From: a virus
Direction: 5' to 3' (one strand)
IMG/VR virus record: IMGVR_UViG_3300042336_000327
Span: 1 to 64,000 of that record
DNA length: 64,000 bases
Shown: positions 1 to 9,823 of the stretch, piece after piece
Numbering within the stretch: the first letter of the stretch is position 1
Layout of the letters: every line of letters begins with the position of its first letter
Made by a program: the position numbers and the translations under genes
Notes under the pieces: model-generated
What the model saw: only the letters and a program-made list of their open reading frames with translations
Database searches by the model: none
Told to the model about the DNA's origin: nothing

Positions 1-1
1 A

Positions 2-3000
2 TTAGTATTTGATAATTCGAATTCAAATGCTGAAGGTGCATCAGCTGTAGTTTCTTCTCTAAAGGGTAAGACAATAACATCTATTGCATCATCAACTATA
101 GAATATTCTAATGCGGTTCTAACCTGGGAAGATAAAAATAAAGCAAGAGTTTATATTACACCATTCCATGTATTAAATAATCGTGATATTGTATCAATAT
201 CTGGTCTATCAACATTTGTTCCAAAAATAGCTGGAAATAGACAGGTATCAATATCAACAGATAGATTTACCGTATTTAAAGATATTCCATCAAATCCAGT
301 TACTCAATCTGGTTTAGTAACAGACATTTATATTTCTACTATACCAAATACCCTTTCTATAGGTTCAAGTATAGGAATAGGTACTGAAATAATGTCAGTA
401 CTAAATATTTTTTCGGAAAGAAAATTATTAAGAGTTAAAAGGGGTGTAAGTGGGACTTCTCACACAACTAGCACTTTGGGATTTGTATATCCCAACTTTA
501 TTGAAATTGGATTACCATTACAATATTTTGATTCGGATTTAAATTCAAAGGTATATTTCAATCCAAATCAGTCTGTTGGTGTTGGTACAACATCTGGAGT
601 TGGAGTAGCAGTTACTTATTCTCTAGGAGAATTAAATTATCAAATAGATATTCCTACACAAAGCATTTATTTACCAGATCACCCATTTAAAACAAATCAA
701 AGACTTATCATTAGGAAGAAGAGTGGAGATCCTATTTCTGTTTCAAATACAGAAACTTCATCACCATTTAATTTGCTAAACTCTTCATTTGAATATGTCT
801 ATGCTATTAACAAATCAAAAGACTACATTGGTATAGTAACTCAAGTTGGTCTAACGACAAATACTAAGGGTTTGTTCTTTAGAACAAATGGTTCTAATAA
901 TTTTGAATATTCATTTGAACCAACATATAATCAAATAACATGCACCATTCAAAAAAATGATGCCGTTGTATCAGTATCCACAGCACATGGACTTATTCCA
1001 GGTGATTCAGTTACTTTAAATGTTGTTCCTAACCAATCTGTAGGTATTGGAACTTCTACTGCGGTTAAATTAAAATTTGCGTCAGATATTCAAAAGTTAT
1101 TGGTTAATCCAGTAGGTTTCAATTCATATCGTGTTAATCCAGCATTAGATACAATAAACATAACATCACATTCATATAAAACTGGTGATAAAGTTTATTA
1201 TTCAGCATCTGATTTAGTATCTTCTGGGCTATCGACGGGAGTTTATTATGTTTATAGAGTAGATAAAGACAATATCAAATTAACAATAACTTATGAAGAC
1301 TCCGTATCCAACCCACCAGTAATAGTTTCAATTGCATCTACTGGTGGTTCTAATCAAGCATTGTCCTTAGTTAATCCAAAATTACAACCAATCAAAGGAA
1401 ATAATTTAGTATTTGATCTAAGCGATTCTTCATTGAGTGGTTACAATTTTAATCTATACTCAGATAAAGACTTTAATAACAAATTTGTATCAATAGCAAA
1501 TACTTCAATCATATCAACAATTGGTGTTGGAACAGTTGGGGTGACTAGCACTGCTAAACTTACTTTAAATTATTCAGAGTTACTTCCAAATTCTCTATTT
1601 TATAATATTGAAAAATCTGGATATATTTCTACAGCTGATGTTAGTGTAAGAAATTATTGTGAGATTTCTTTCATTAATAGTTACTATAATCAAAATTATT
1701 CTGTTGTTGGTGTAGGAACAACTACGTTTATTGTCTCACTATCATCACAACCAGAAAATACTTTATATAACCAAAATAATACTTCTGCTCTAGAGTATTC
1801 TACCACCTCAAAAACAGCATCTGGACCTATTGACAAAATTTCTGTTAATTTTAGTACAAAAACTTATAAAACTTTACCTGGCATAACAAGTATCATCACT
1901 GATAATGGAAGAGATGCTAATTTATTTGTAAAATCTAATGAAATAGGTAAAGTAAGAGATATAAGAATTATAGAACAATCTTTTGAATATCCTTCTGATA
2001 ATACTCTTAGACCTGAAGCAAATATTCCACCAACGATTAAATTAAAAGATTCATTAACAATTGATAGCATTGAAGTTATTGATGGTGGTAGAAATTATAG
2101 CTCCGCACCAGAAATTGTGATTGTTGATGACGAAACTGGGGAAAAGGTTAATAGTGGAATATTAGTTCCAAAAATAAATTCAAATTCAATATCATCTGTT
2201 GAAATTTTTGAATCTCCAACTGGACTTAGTTTCAACTCAAAAACTTTATTTACGACTAATAACTCAAATGGAGTCGGTATTTCCACCATACAATCATCTG
2301 CTTCTGGCATAGTAACTTGTTTCTTAACTACACCTCTAGTTGGATTTACGACTAACGTGTTTAATGCGGGAGACTTAATTTTTGTAGAGGGTATTACAAA
2401 AAATGGAGTAGGTGGATCTGGATTTAATTCCGAAGATTATGGATATACATTCTTCACTGTTTCTTCTTATGAAAATCTTATACCAGCTATAGTTAGATTT
2501 AATCTATCTGGATATACAGCAAATCCAGGAATTGCTGATACAATACAAGGTTCTTATGCGACAATTACAAAATACTCAAACTATCCAAAATTCAAAGTAA
2601 ATCAAAAGAGAACTGAATTTTTAGTAGGGGAGAATTTATATTTAAATAATCTACCTTCAGATCTTTACATTTCTGCAGTTCTAAAAGATTATATCAAAAT
2701 ATCTGGTAGAGATTCATTTAAAGAATCTGACATTGTTAGGGGAACAGAATCTGGTTCTGTGGGAACTATTTCGGAAATTATCCATAGTAGAGGTAAATTC
2801 AATGTTGGATATGGAGTAACTGCTTCTCTTGGTTGGAAAACAAATAGTGGGCAATTAAATAATGATATTCAGGTTTTACCAGATAATGACTATTACCAAA
2901 ATCTCTCATATTCTGTAAAGAGTACAATCCAATATAAAGACTCAATTGATACAATCAATAGACTTTTACATACAACTGGACTTAAAAACTTTGTAGATAC

Positions 3001-6000
3001 TGAAATTATATCTAATAAAAAAGTCTCGATCGGATCTACTTCTGTAGATGGTCTAATAATTTATGATGTAAGTGAAGATAAGAGAGTTGATACAATCTAC
3101 GGATTTGCATTATCAAAAGATACTTCTACTCAAAATGGGACATCTAAGTTCTTAAAGACTTTTAATAAAAAGTTTGTAGATGGTTTGATTTGCAAAACAA
3201 ATAGAGTTCTATCAATAGATGATGTTAGCGATCAATTTACAAATAAAGAAAATGTATCAGATACATTTATTGATTTGGATGAATATACAGATTCCTTTGC
3301 AAGATTCTTAGTTCAGATTAGAAATACCTCAGGAACTCAAATAGCACTATATGAATTATTGCTGATGTATGATAATAACCAGGAATCAGTATTTACTCTA
3401 AGAAAGGGATATTTATCAAATACTGGACTTGGTATAACATTCTCTCCTGGATTCGAAACTGATGCATTAACTACTATATGGAAAGAAGAGGAATTTGCTG
3501 ATGTAACTGGAAATATTGATACATTTGATGTTCTTTCCCTGAGATTTACACCAAATGATCCATATGATACTGATTATGACATAAAATTTATTAAGGAAGT
3601 TTTAAATCCAAATGTTGTTGGAGTTGCATCAACTTCTATTGGTCTGGTTAAAAACCTATCTACAAATACTTTAGTTTCTGCTGGTTCTACTGCAACTATT
3701 TTTGAATATCCAGCTAATCAATATGATGCTGTCCATTCAATGTTCCATATTTCTAACTTGAATGATAATACAATGAATTTTGTGGAAGTTTATTTGAGTC
3801 ATGATGGAACAAATACTTATCTAGCAGATTATTACTTTGATTCTAATTCTTCTGAAGGAATATCTTTTAATGATTTTGGAGAATTTGATGCTTCTTTAGT
3901 GGGTGGGACATTAACATTAAAATATACAAATCCAACTACGTCTCAAGTTAGAGTATTAACTAATGCAGTTGGATTTGGTTCAACATCTGCTGGAATTGGA
4001 ACAATTAGATTTATAAATGATTTCCAACCAGAAGGTACGGAGAGAAGTGCAAAATACCAATCCAATTATGTTGTTGGTACTGGTGTTACAACTATCCTAA
4101 CATGTACATCCTCAGAGATTACATCAATCAAATCTTTAGTTAGTGTTAGCTATGGTTCAACATATGCACTACATCAGATACTAACAATCAATGCCGATGG
4201 AACCGATGTATTTTCTACACAGTATCCTTTCTTATCGGTTGGAAGTACCACGGGTATTGGTACTTTTGGTGCAGATATTTCATCTGGCAATGTTCGAGTA
4301 AGATTTTTCCCAGATGCATCAGTAACTGGTATAGTTACTATTAAGTCATATAATGAAATAATTTATACCGATTTAGATTTAGAAAATTCTTACCCAGAAA
4401 TAACCTATGGATTTAATAGAACACAAAGTATCGGAATAGGATTATTTGATTCATTTAATAGTAAGAGAATCAATAAAACGGAATTTGAACTAGAGTATAA
4501 TAACACTCCAATTTTTACAAAAGAATTTAATCCTCAAGATAGTTCAATTTTAAACCCAGCAACAGGTAAATTCACAATTCCAAATCACTTCTTTAGTACT
4601 GGAGAAGCTTTAATTTATAAACCTGGTTCTACTATTGCTGGAGTTTCTTCTGCGCCTGTTGGCATTGGTTTAACTGCAGATTCTGTTGGAGTAGTGACAA
4701 ACAGACTTCCATATAGAGTGTGGGCTATTAAAGATAATAACACCGAATTTAGAATTGCAACAAGACCAGAATATGCAACCGCTGGAATTTCTGTAACTTT
4801 CACGACTTTAGGTAGTGGAAATGCACATATATTTGAGATGGTTAAGAAAAATGAAAAAACCATAATTGCAGTTGATGATGTCATTCAGTCTCCACTCGCT
4901 TGGACCCCAATAGTATATACAGTTGATGGTAATGGTGGTTTCATTGGAACAGGAGAAACTGTTTTCTCAATCAGTGGAATTTCTTCAATTGTGACTGGTG
5001 ATATTATTAGAGTTGAAGATGAGTATATGAAAGTCGCTGGAGTTGGACTAGGAACTACCAGCACTGGTCCAATATCTACGGGCATGATTAAATTAGTCAA
5101 TGTTGAAAGGGGATTTGTTGGTACAGTAGCTACCAGTCATATGGATGCTTCAACAGCTAGAGTTTATAAAGGTTCTTACAACATTGTTGGAAACAAAGTA
5201 TTCTTTACAGATCCACCAAAAGGAAGTGGATTAGTAACTTTAGATGATAGCGGACTTCCAAGACCATTTTCTAAATTTAATGGTAGAGTTTTCTTAAGAC
5301 AAAATTATGAAAATAATTTAATATATGATGATATTTCCCAAGACTTCACTGGTATTGGGCAGACTTTTAGACTTACTATTGCTGGCGTCAATACTAGTGG
5401 TATTGAGACTGGAAGTGGATTAGTTTTAATCAATGGATTATTCCAGACACCAACAACTGTAAATAATGCGGGTAATAATTTCTTATATGGAGAAAGTGCT
5501 GGAATATCCAGTATAACATTTACTGGTATTACATCTACTGATGGAACAAAAGTTACATCTATTTCGGATGTAAATCAAAATCAATTCCCAAGAGGCGGTT
5601 TGATTGTTTCTCTTGGATCAACAAATGGATTAGGTTTTGCACCCCTTGTTGGTGCTTCTGTGACTGCTGTGGTTGGTGCAGGTGGTTCGATTGTATCTGT
5701 TGGATTGGGTAGTACAGATATTCTTGGATCTGGATATAATGGACTTACAGCAATTGGTGTTAGTGTTTATCAACCTGGACATACTGGAGTAGCAGCTTCA
5801 ATTAGAGCCAATGTTGGAGCTGGTGGAAGTCTATCATTTACTGTTATTGTTGGTGGAAATGGATATACAGCAAATCCTGATATTTTAGTTTCCGAACCAA
5901 CTTATGAAAATCTACAAATCACTGGGGTTTCTAGATTAGGAATTGGATCTACTACCACTACTGGACTAAATGCATTAATTTCTTTAGAAGTCGGTCCAAA

Positions 6001-8215
6001 TTCAAATCCAATAACTTCTGGAAGAAATGCAGATGCTGCAAGATTGATTCTTGCAAATAAGACGTTAATTGGTGAAGTTGCTGTAGGTAGAATGTTAGCG
6101 GCATTCCCAGCATTTACAGTTCCAGGTGGAAATCAAAATTGTATTGATGATATTGTTGATGTTTTAGAGTGTATTACATACAATCTCCAATATGGTGGTA
6201 ATGACTCAGTATATGATGCTGGTAAGATTTATATCGACAATGCGTACCTTGCTGGAGAGGAAGCAGAATCAATCTATGCATTCCAACAAGCAAGAGATAT
6301 GGCAATTCAAGCCATGAGAAATGAGTCTATAACCATTGGTGGGTACTCTAGTGAAACTCAAGTCTTTGATTATACTATTGAAGGTGATATTTCTGAATTA
6401 CCTGGAGTATATAACCCTGGAGATTGTGCTGATGTTGCCTCAGCAATCACAACATTTGTTGGTATTGTAACATATGCTGTCGGTCTAGGAACAATACCTG
6501 GTTCAAGAACTATCGCGCCAGGATCACTATTTGAAGTTTCCAAATTCATTATTAATAGACCTGGATATGCATTTGAAATTGGAGATGTATTTAAACCAGT
6601 TGGTCTAGTTACCGCGAAAGGTTTGGTTTCTCCAGTAGCAGATTTTCAATTAACAGTCCTTGATGTTTATTATGATAAATTTGCATCATGGCAATTTGGA
6701 CAATTAGACTTTATTGATTCAATTAAACCACTTCAAAATGGAACTCGCTCCGTATTCCCACTCAGATACAATTCCGAGCTAGTGAGTTTTGAAAAAGATG
6801 AGAAAAATAATGATTCCGCACTCATAGATTTAGATGCTGTCTTACTAGTATTCTTAAATGGTGTATTACAAGAACCAAAATCTGCTTATATATTTGATGG
6901 TGGTTCTTCAATTCAGTTTATTTCAGCACCTAAAGTTGAAGATAATATTTCCATATTCTTCTATAATGGAACTAGAGGTGTTGATAGCGAACAGACTGAT
7001 ATTTTAGAGACGATAAAAATTGGAGATTCAGTATTTGTTAATAGGGCAAATGGAATTTCAACGTCATTGTCTCAAATTTCTCAAAGAACTGTTTATGATA
7101 TCCCAACTTCAGATACACTAGAGACAGATCTTTATCAAAATATTGGAATTGATGAATTTAATTATCGCTCTATAGATTGGTCTAAGCAGAAAAGAGACTT
7201 AATTATTAATGGTGATATTGTTTATAAAGATAGGGATTCTTTAGAGGGTCAAATTTATCCAACAGCAAGAGTTATTAAAACAATTCAATCTGGAGATAAT
7301 GAAATATTTGTCGATAACGCTAGATTCTTTAATTATGAAGAGGATGAATCCAGTATTAACATTCCATCATTTGATGCATTAATAATTGAAGATAAGTCTC
7401 CAGTTGCTGCTGCAATTTCTGCAACAGTATCAGTCGCTGGTACTATATCTGGATTAACGATAACCAATGCGGGATTTGGATACACAACTGCAACAGTTTC
7501 TGTTAAGTTTTCAGCTCCTAAGAGATCTTCAGTTGGTGTTGGCACAACTGCTGGACCACAAAATTCTACTTCAATTGCAAGTGCTACTGCAACAATTGTA
7601 AATGGTTCTGTGTCTTCAGTAACTTTGGTAAAACCTGGATTTGGTTATACAAGCACGAATCCACCACAAATTCTCGTTGAACAACCAAAAGTAATTTCAG
7701 AACTAGTAAAAGATATTTCTATAGTTCAAGGTTTCTCTGGAATCATAACTGGAATTACAACTACCGCTGGAATTGGAACTGCCCTTGCACTCAAGTTCTT
7801 TGTTAATGCATATACTGATCTTCAAGTTGGATATCATATATTTGTATCTGGTACAAATGTTGGTAGTGGAGTTACATCAATTTATTCAAATAATAATGAT
7901 GTTATTGGTGTAGGAACTCAATACGTTGATAACATTTACAGAGTAAGTGCTTTACCAGCATTGAATGAAATTGTTTGTAATATCAGATCTAATACAGTGA
8001 CAACTGGAATCCAAACATTAGGAACATCAATTTATAATCCTAATGGATATTATTCATGGGGTAGATTATCTTCTCTATCCAGAGCAAGTAATCCAATATC
8101 TATTGGTGTATCTGGAAGAACAATTAATTCTGGACTATCAACGTTCCCAACAATTCAAAGAAGAGGGTATGGATTGAGAGATAATGGAGCTATTAGAAAA
8201 ATTCTACCAGATTAA
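2..8215 (+). CDS. Giant baseplate/virion structural protein in the gp7 position (5' truncated by window edge)
   Basis: The frame is open from base 2, so the gene begins left of the window; the first ATG, at 392, is probably internal because about 130 upstream residues read as the same kind of protein. More than 2700 residues are visible. Most is Thr/Ser/Gly-rich beta sequence full of short VGVGTT or GIGTT turns, with Gly-Tyr repeats such as GGRNYSSAPEIVI and GFGYTSTNPPQILV. A helical Ala-rich island lies at about 6020-6480. It ends just upstream of gp8, the position T4 gives to gp7, the wedge initiator, so a baseplate or peripheral tail role is inferred from context. I see no convincing gp7 sequence signature. 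T4 gp7 has 1032 residues, so this is far larger. Confidence 0.8.
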   Translation, partial: LVFDNSNSNAEGASAVVSSLKGKTITSIASSTIEYSNAVLTWEDKNKARVYITPFHVLNNRDIVSISGLSTFVPKIAGNRQVSISTDRFTVFKDIPSNPVTQSGLVTDIYISTIPNTLSIGSSIGIGTEIMSVLNIFSERKLLRVKRGVSGTSHTTSTLGFVYPNFIEIGLPLQYFDSDLNSKVYFNPNQSVGVGTTSGVGVAVTYSLGELNYQIDIPTQSIYLPDHPFKTNQRLIIRKKSGDPISVSNTETSSPFNLLNSSFEYVYAINKSKDYIGIVTQVGLTTNTKGLFFRTNGSNNFEYSFEPTYNQITCTIQKNDAVVSVSTAHGLIPGDSVTLNVVPNQSVGIGTSTAVKLKFASDIQKLLVNPVGFNSYRVNPALDTINITSHSYKTGDKVYYSASDLVSSGLSTGVYYVYRVDKDNIKLTITYEDSVSNPPVIVSIASTGGSNQALSLVNPKLQPIKGNNLVFDLSDSSLSGYNFNLYSDKDFNNKFVSIANTSIISTIGVGTVGVTSTAKLTLNYSELLPNSLFYNIEKSGYISTADVSVRNYCEISFINSYYNQNYSVVGVGTTTFIVSLSSQPENTLYNQNNTSALEYSTTSKTASGPIDKISVNFSTKTYKTLPGITSIITDNGRDANLFVKSNEIGKVRDIRIIEQSFEYPSDNTLRPEANIPPTIKLKDSLTIDSIEVIDGGRNYSSAPEIVIVDDETGEKVNSGILVPKINSNSISSVEIFESPTGLSFNSKTLFTTNNSNGVGISTIQSSASGIVTCFLTTPLVGFTTNVFNAGDLIFVEGITKNGVGGSGFNSEDYGYTFFTVSSYENLIPAIVRFNLSGYTANPGIADTIQGSYATITKYSNYPKFKVNQKRTEFLVGENLYLNNLPSDLYISAVLKDYIKISGRDSFKESDIVRGTESGSVGTISEIIHSRGKFNVGYGVTASLGWKTNSGQLNNDIQVLPDNDYYQNLSYSVKSTIQYKDSIDTINRLLHTTGLKNFVDTEIISNKKVSIGSTSVDGLIIYDVSEDKRVDTIYGFALSKDTSTQNGTSKFLKTFNKKFVDGLICKTNRVLSIDDVSDQFTNKENVSDTFIDLDEYTDSFARFLVQIRNTSGTQIALYELLLMYDNNQESVFTLRKGYLSNTGLGITFSPGFETDALTTIWKEEEFADVTGNIDTFDVLSLRFTPNDPYDTDYDIKFIKEVLNPNVVGVASTSIGLVKNLSTNTLVSAGSTATIFEYPANQYDAVHSMFHISNLNDNTMNFVEVYLSHDGTNTYLADYYFDSNSSEGISFNDFGEFDASLVGGTLTLKYTNPTTSQVRVLTNAVGFGSTSAGIGTIRFINDFQPEGTERSAKYQSNYVVGTGVTTILTCTSSEITSIKSLVSVSYGSTYALHQILTINADGTDVFSTQYPFLSVGSTTGIGTFGADISSGNVRVRFFPDASVTGIVTIKSYNEIIYTDLDLENSYPEITYGFNRTQSIGIGLFDSFNSKRINKTEFELEYNNTPIFTKEFNPQDSSILNPATGKFTIPNHFFSTGEALIYKPGSTIAGVSSAPVGIGLTADSVGVVTNRLPYRVWAIKDNNTEFRIATRPEYATAGISVTFTTLGSGNAHIFEMVKKNEKTIIAVDDVIQSPLAWTPIVYTVDGNGGFIGTGETVFSISGISSIVTGDIIRVEDEYMKVAGVGLGTTSTGPISTGMIKLVNVERGFVGTVATSHMDASTARVYKGSYNIVGNKVFFTDPPKGSGLVTLDDSGLPRPFSKFNGRVFLRQNYENNLIYDDISQDFTGIGQTFRLTIAGVNTSGIETGSGLVLINGLFQTPTTVNNAGNNFLYGESAGISSITFTGITSTDGTKVTSISDVNQNQFPRGGLIVSLGSTNGLGFAPLVGASVTAVVGAGGSIVSVGLGSTDILGSGYNGLTAIGVSVYQPGHTGVAASIRANVGAGGSLSFTVIVGGNGYTANPDILVSEPTYENLQITGVSRLGIGSTTTTGLNALISLEVGPNSNPITSGRNADAARLILANKTLIGEVAVGRMLAAFPAFTVPGGNQNCIDDIVDVLECITYNLQYGGNDSVYDAGKIYIDNAYLAGEEAESIYAFQQARDMAIQAMRNESITIGGYSSETQVFDYTIEGDISELPGVYNPGDCADVASAITTFVGIVTYAVGLGTIPGSRTIAPGSLFEVSKFIINRPGYAFEIGDVFKPVGLVTAKGLVSPVADFQLTVLDVYYDKFASWQFGQLDFIDSIKPLQNGTRSVFPLRYNSELVSFEKDEKNNDSALIDLDAVLLVFLNGVLQEPKSAYIFDGGSSIQFISAPKVEDNISIFFYNGTRGVDSEQTDILETIKIGDSVFVNRANGISTSLSQISQRTVYDIPTSDTLETDLYQNIGIDEFNYRSIDWSKQKRDLIINGDIVYKDRDSLEGQIYPTARVIKTIQSGDNEIFVDNARFFNYEEDESSINIPSFDALIIEDKSPVAAAISATVSVAGTISGLTITNAGFGYTTATVSVKFSAPKRSSVGVGTTAGPQNSTSIASATATIVNGSVSSVTLVKPGFGYTSTNPPQILVEQPKVISELVKDISIVQGFSGIITGITTTAGIGTALALKFFVNAYTDLQVGYHIFVSGTNVGSGVTSIYSNNNDVIGVGTQYVDNIYRVSALPALNEIVCNIRSNTVTTGIQTLGTSIYNPNGYYSWGRLSSLSRASNPISIGVSGRTINSGLSTFPTIQRRGYGLRDNGAIRKILPD

Positions 8216-8219
8216 CCTT

Positions 8220-8227
8220 AATAAATA
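8220..8227 (+). promoter_or_regulatory. T4-type late promoter box, AATAAATA variant
   Basis: AATAAATA lies in the short gap between the giant gene and gp8, 19 bases before the gp8 ATG. T4 late promoters use TATAAATA as a -10-like element read by gp55 with gp33/gp45. The first base differs, but the position fits a late baseplate gene. Confidence 0.5.
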
Positions 8228-8246
8228 GAAAGAAAACCGTTTAAAA

Positions 8247-9821
8247 ATGTCGGCAATTATAACTGATCAATTTAGAATATTAAATGCAAACAATTTTGTT
8301 GAATCGGTAGATAGTACCAATAATTCCTATTACATTGTTGTTGGACTGCCAAACCCAACACAAGTCGGTTTTGGTAGAGTGACTAACTGGAATGATAATG
8401 TAGAAACCCCAACAGATAATTTTAGTTATTTGTCCCATGTTCAAGATACTTCTCTCTTTGGGAAAAAAGTTACTTCTTCAAATGTTAGGAGATTGGTAAG
8501 GAGAATTGATTGGACTAGAGGAAGCAGATATGAAATCTACAGACATGATTATAGCACAACAAACCTATCTCCAGTAACTTCATCAAGTCGTTTATACGAT
8601 GCAAATTATTATGTAATGAATAGTGATTATAGAGTCTATATTTGCATTGATAATGGATCGAGTGGAATCAATACAACTGGAAATGCATCTCAAGATGAAC
8701 CACTTTTTACTGATTTAGAACCATCAGTAGCTGGAAATAGTGGTGATGGATATACCTGGAAATACTTATTTACTGTATCCCCAAGTGATATTATAAAATT
8801 TGATTCTACAGAATATATTTCTGTTCCTTCAAATTGGAGCACCAGTACAGATTCCCAAATCCAATCTGTCAGAGAAAACGGTGATTCCACTGTTAATGAA
8901 AATCAAATTAAAAAAATCTATATCGATAACCCTGGACAAAATTATAGTTCAGGTGAAGTAAATATAGTTGGAGATGGAACTGGTGGTAAAGCAGTTATTT
9001 CAGTAGATAGTGGTGGAAAAATAACTTCTGCTGTTGTATCTGCTGGAGGAAAGAATTATACTTATGCTATGGTAGATTTGGGACCTCTACAACCAGCAGG
9101 TAATATCAGCAACCCAGCAAAACTAATTCCAATTATTCCACCATCTAGAGGTCATGGATATGATATCTATAAGGAATTAGGGACTGATAGAGTATTGCTT
9201 TATGCTAGATTTGATGATTCAAATAAAGATTTTCCAACTGATACTGCATTTGCCCAAGTTTCAGTTGTAAAAAATCCATTAAGAGTCAATTCAACTAATG
9301 TTTATGATGAAAGTCAATTTTCTGCAACAAATGCGATTAAGTTGAGAAATGATGGTACTATCAGTGGTGAAAATTATTTAACGATTGGAAAAGAAATATC
9401 CCAAAGTGTAGTTGTTGATGGTAATAATGTTACTGCGGTTGGTTATGTTGCTTCATATGATGAAGAGACTAAAGTAATCAAATACTTTACAGATAGATCT
9501 TTATTCTACCACCCATCAACTTATGATCAGCAGGATTATGTTGGAGTTAGTAGCTTAGGTAGAAGATACGAATTCTCATCATCTGGAGGAACAATAACCA
9601 CTACTGATGGGTTCTCTGGTTCTGTTGATACTGGATATACTGGAATCACTACAAATCCAACTGGAAATAAAAATATAAATCTTGGAATACAATTTACAAA
9701 TGGTCTTGCAGCATCTGAGATAAATAAAGGAACAGGGGATATTATTTACTTAGATAATAGACCTCTTGTTTCAAGAAATTCTAGACAAAAAGAAGACGTT
9801 AAAATTATCCTGGAATTTTAA
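8247..9821 (+). CDS. 8: Baseplate wedge subunit gp8
   Basis: Resembles T4-like gp8, the wedge protein that packs around gp6/gp7 in the baseplate. The stretch DGYTWKYLFTVSPSDIIKF (about residues 167-185) is characteristic of marine T4-like gp8. At 524 residues it is longer than T4 gp8 (334), partly because of a Gly-Tyr beta repeat around residues 228-265 (NPGQNYSSGEVNIVGDGTGG) of the type seen in the neighbouring giant proteins. It starts 31 bases after the upstream gene behind a late-promoter-like box and ends two bases before the next ATG, so it is probably co-transcribed with the DUF4815-type gene. The gp8 call is firm; the meaning of the inserted repeat is inference. Confidence 0.88.
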   Translation: MSAIITDQFRILNANNFVESVDSTNNSYYIVVGLPNPTQVGFGRVTNWNDNVETPTDNFSYLSHVQDTSLFGKKVTSSNVRRLVRRIDWTRGSRYEIYRHDYSTTNLSPVTSSSRLYDANYYVMNSDYRVYICIDNGSSGINTTGNASQDEPLFTDLEPSVAGNSGDGYTWKYLFTVSPSDIIKFDSTEYISVPSNWSTSTDSQIQSVRENGDSTVNENQIKKIYIDNPGQNYSSGEVNIVGDGTGGKAVISVDSGGKITSAVVSAGGKNYTYAMVDLGPLQPAGNISNPAKLIPIIPPSRGHGYDIYKELGTDRVLLYARFDDSNKDFPTDTAFAQVSVVKNPLRVNSTNVYDESQFSATNAIKLRNDGTISGENYLTIGKEISQSVVVDGNNVTAVGYVASYDEETKVIKYFTDRSLFYHPSTYDQQDYVGVSSLGRRYEFSSSGGTITTTDGFSGSVDTGYTGITTNPTGNKNINLGIQFTNGLAASEINKGTGDIIYLDNRPLVSRNSRQKEDVKIILEF

Positions 9822-9823
9822 AG

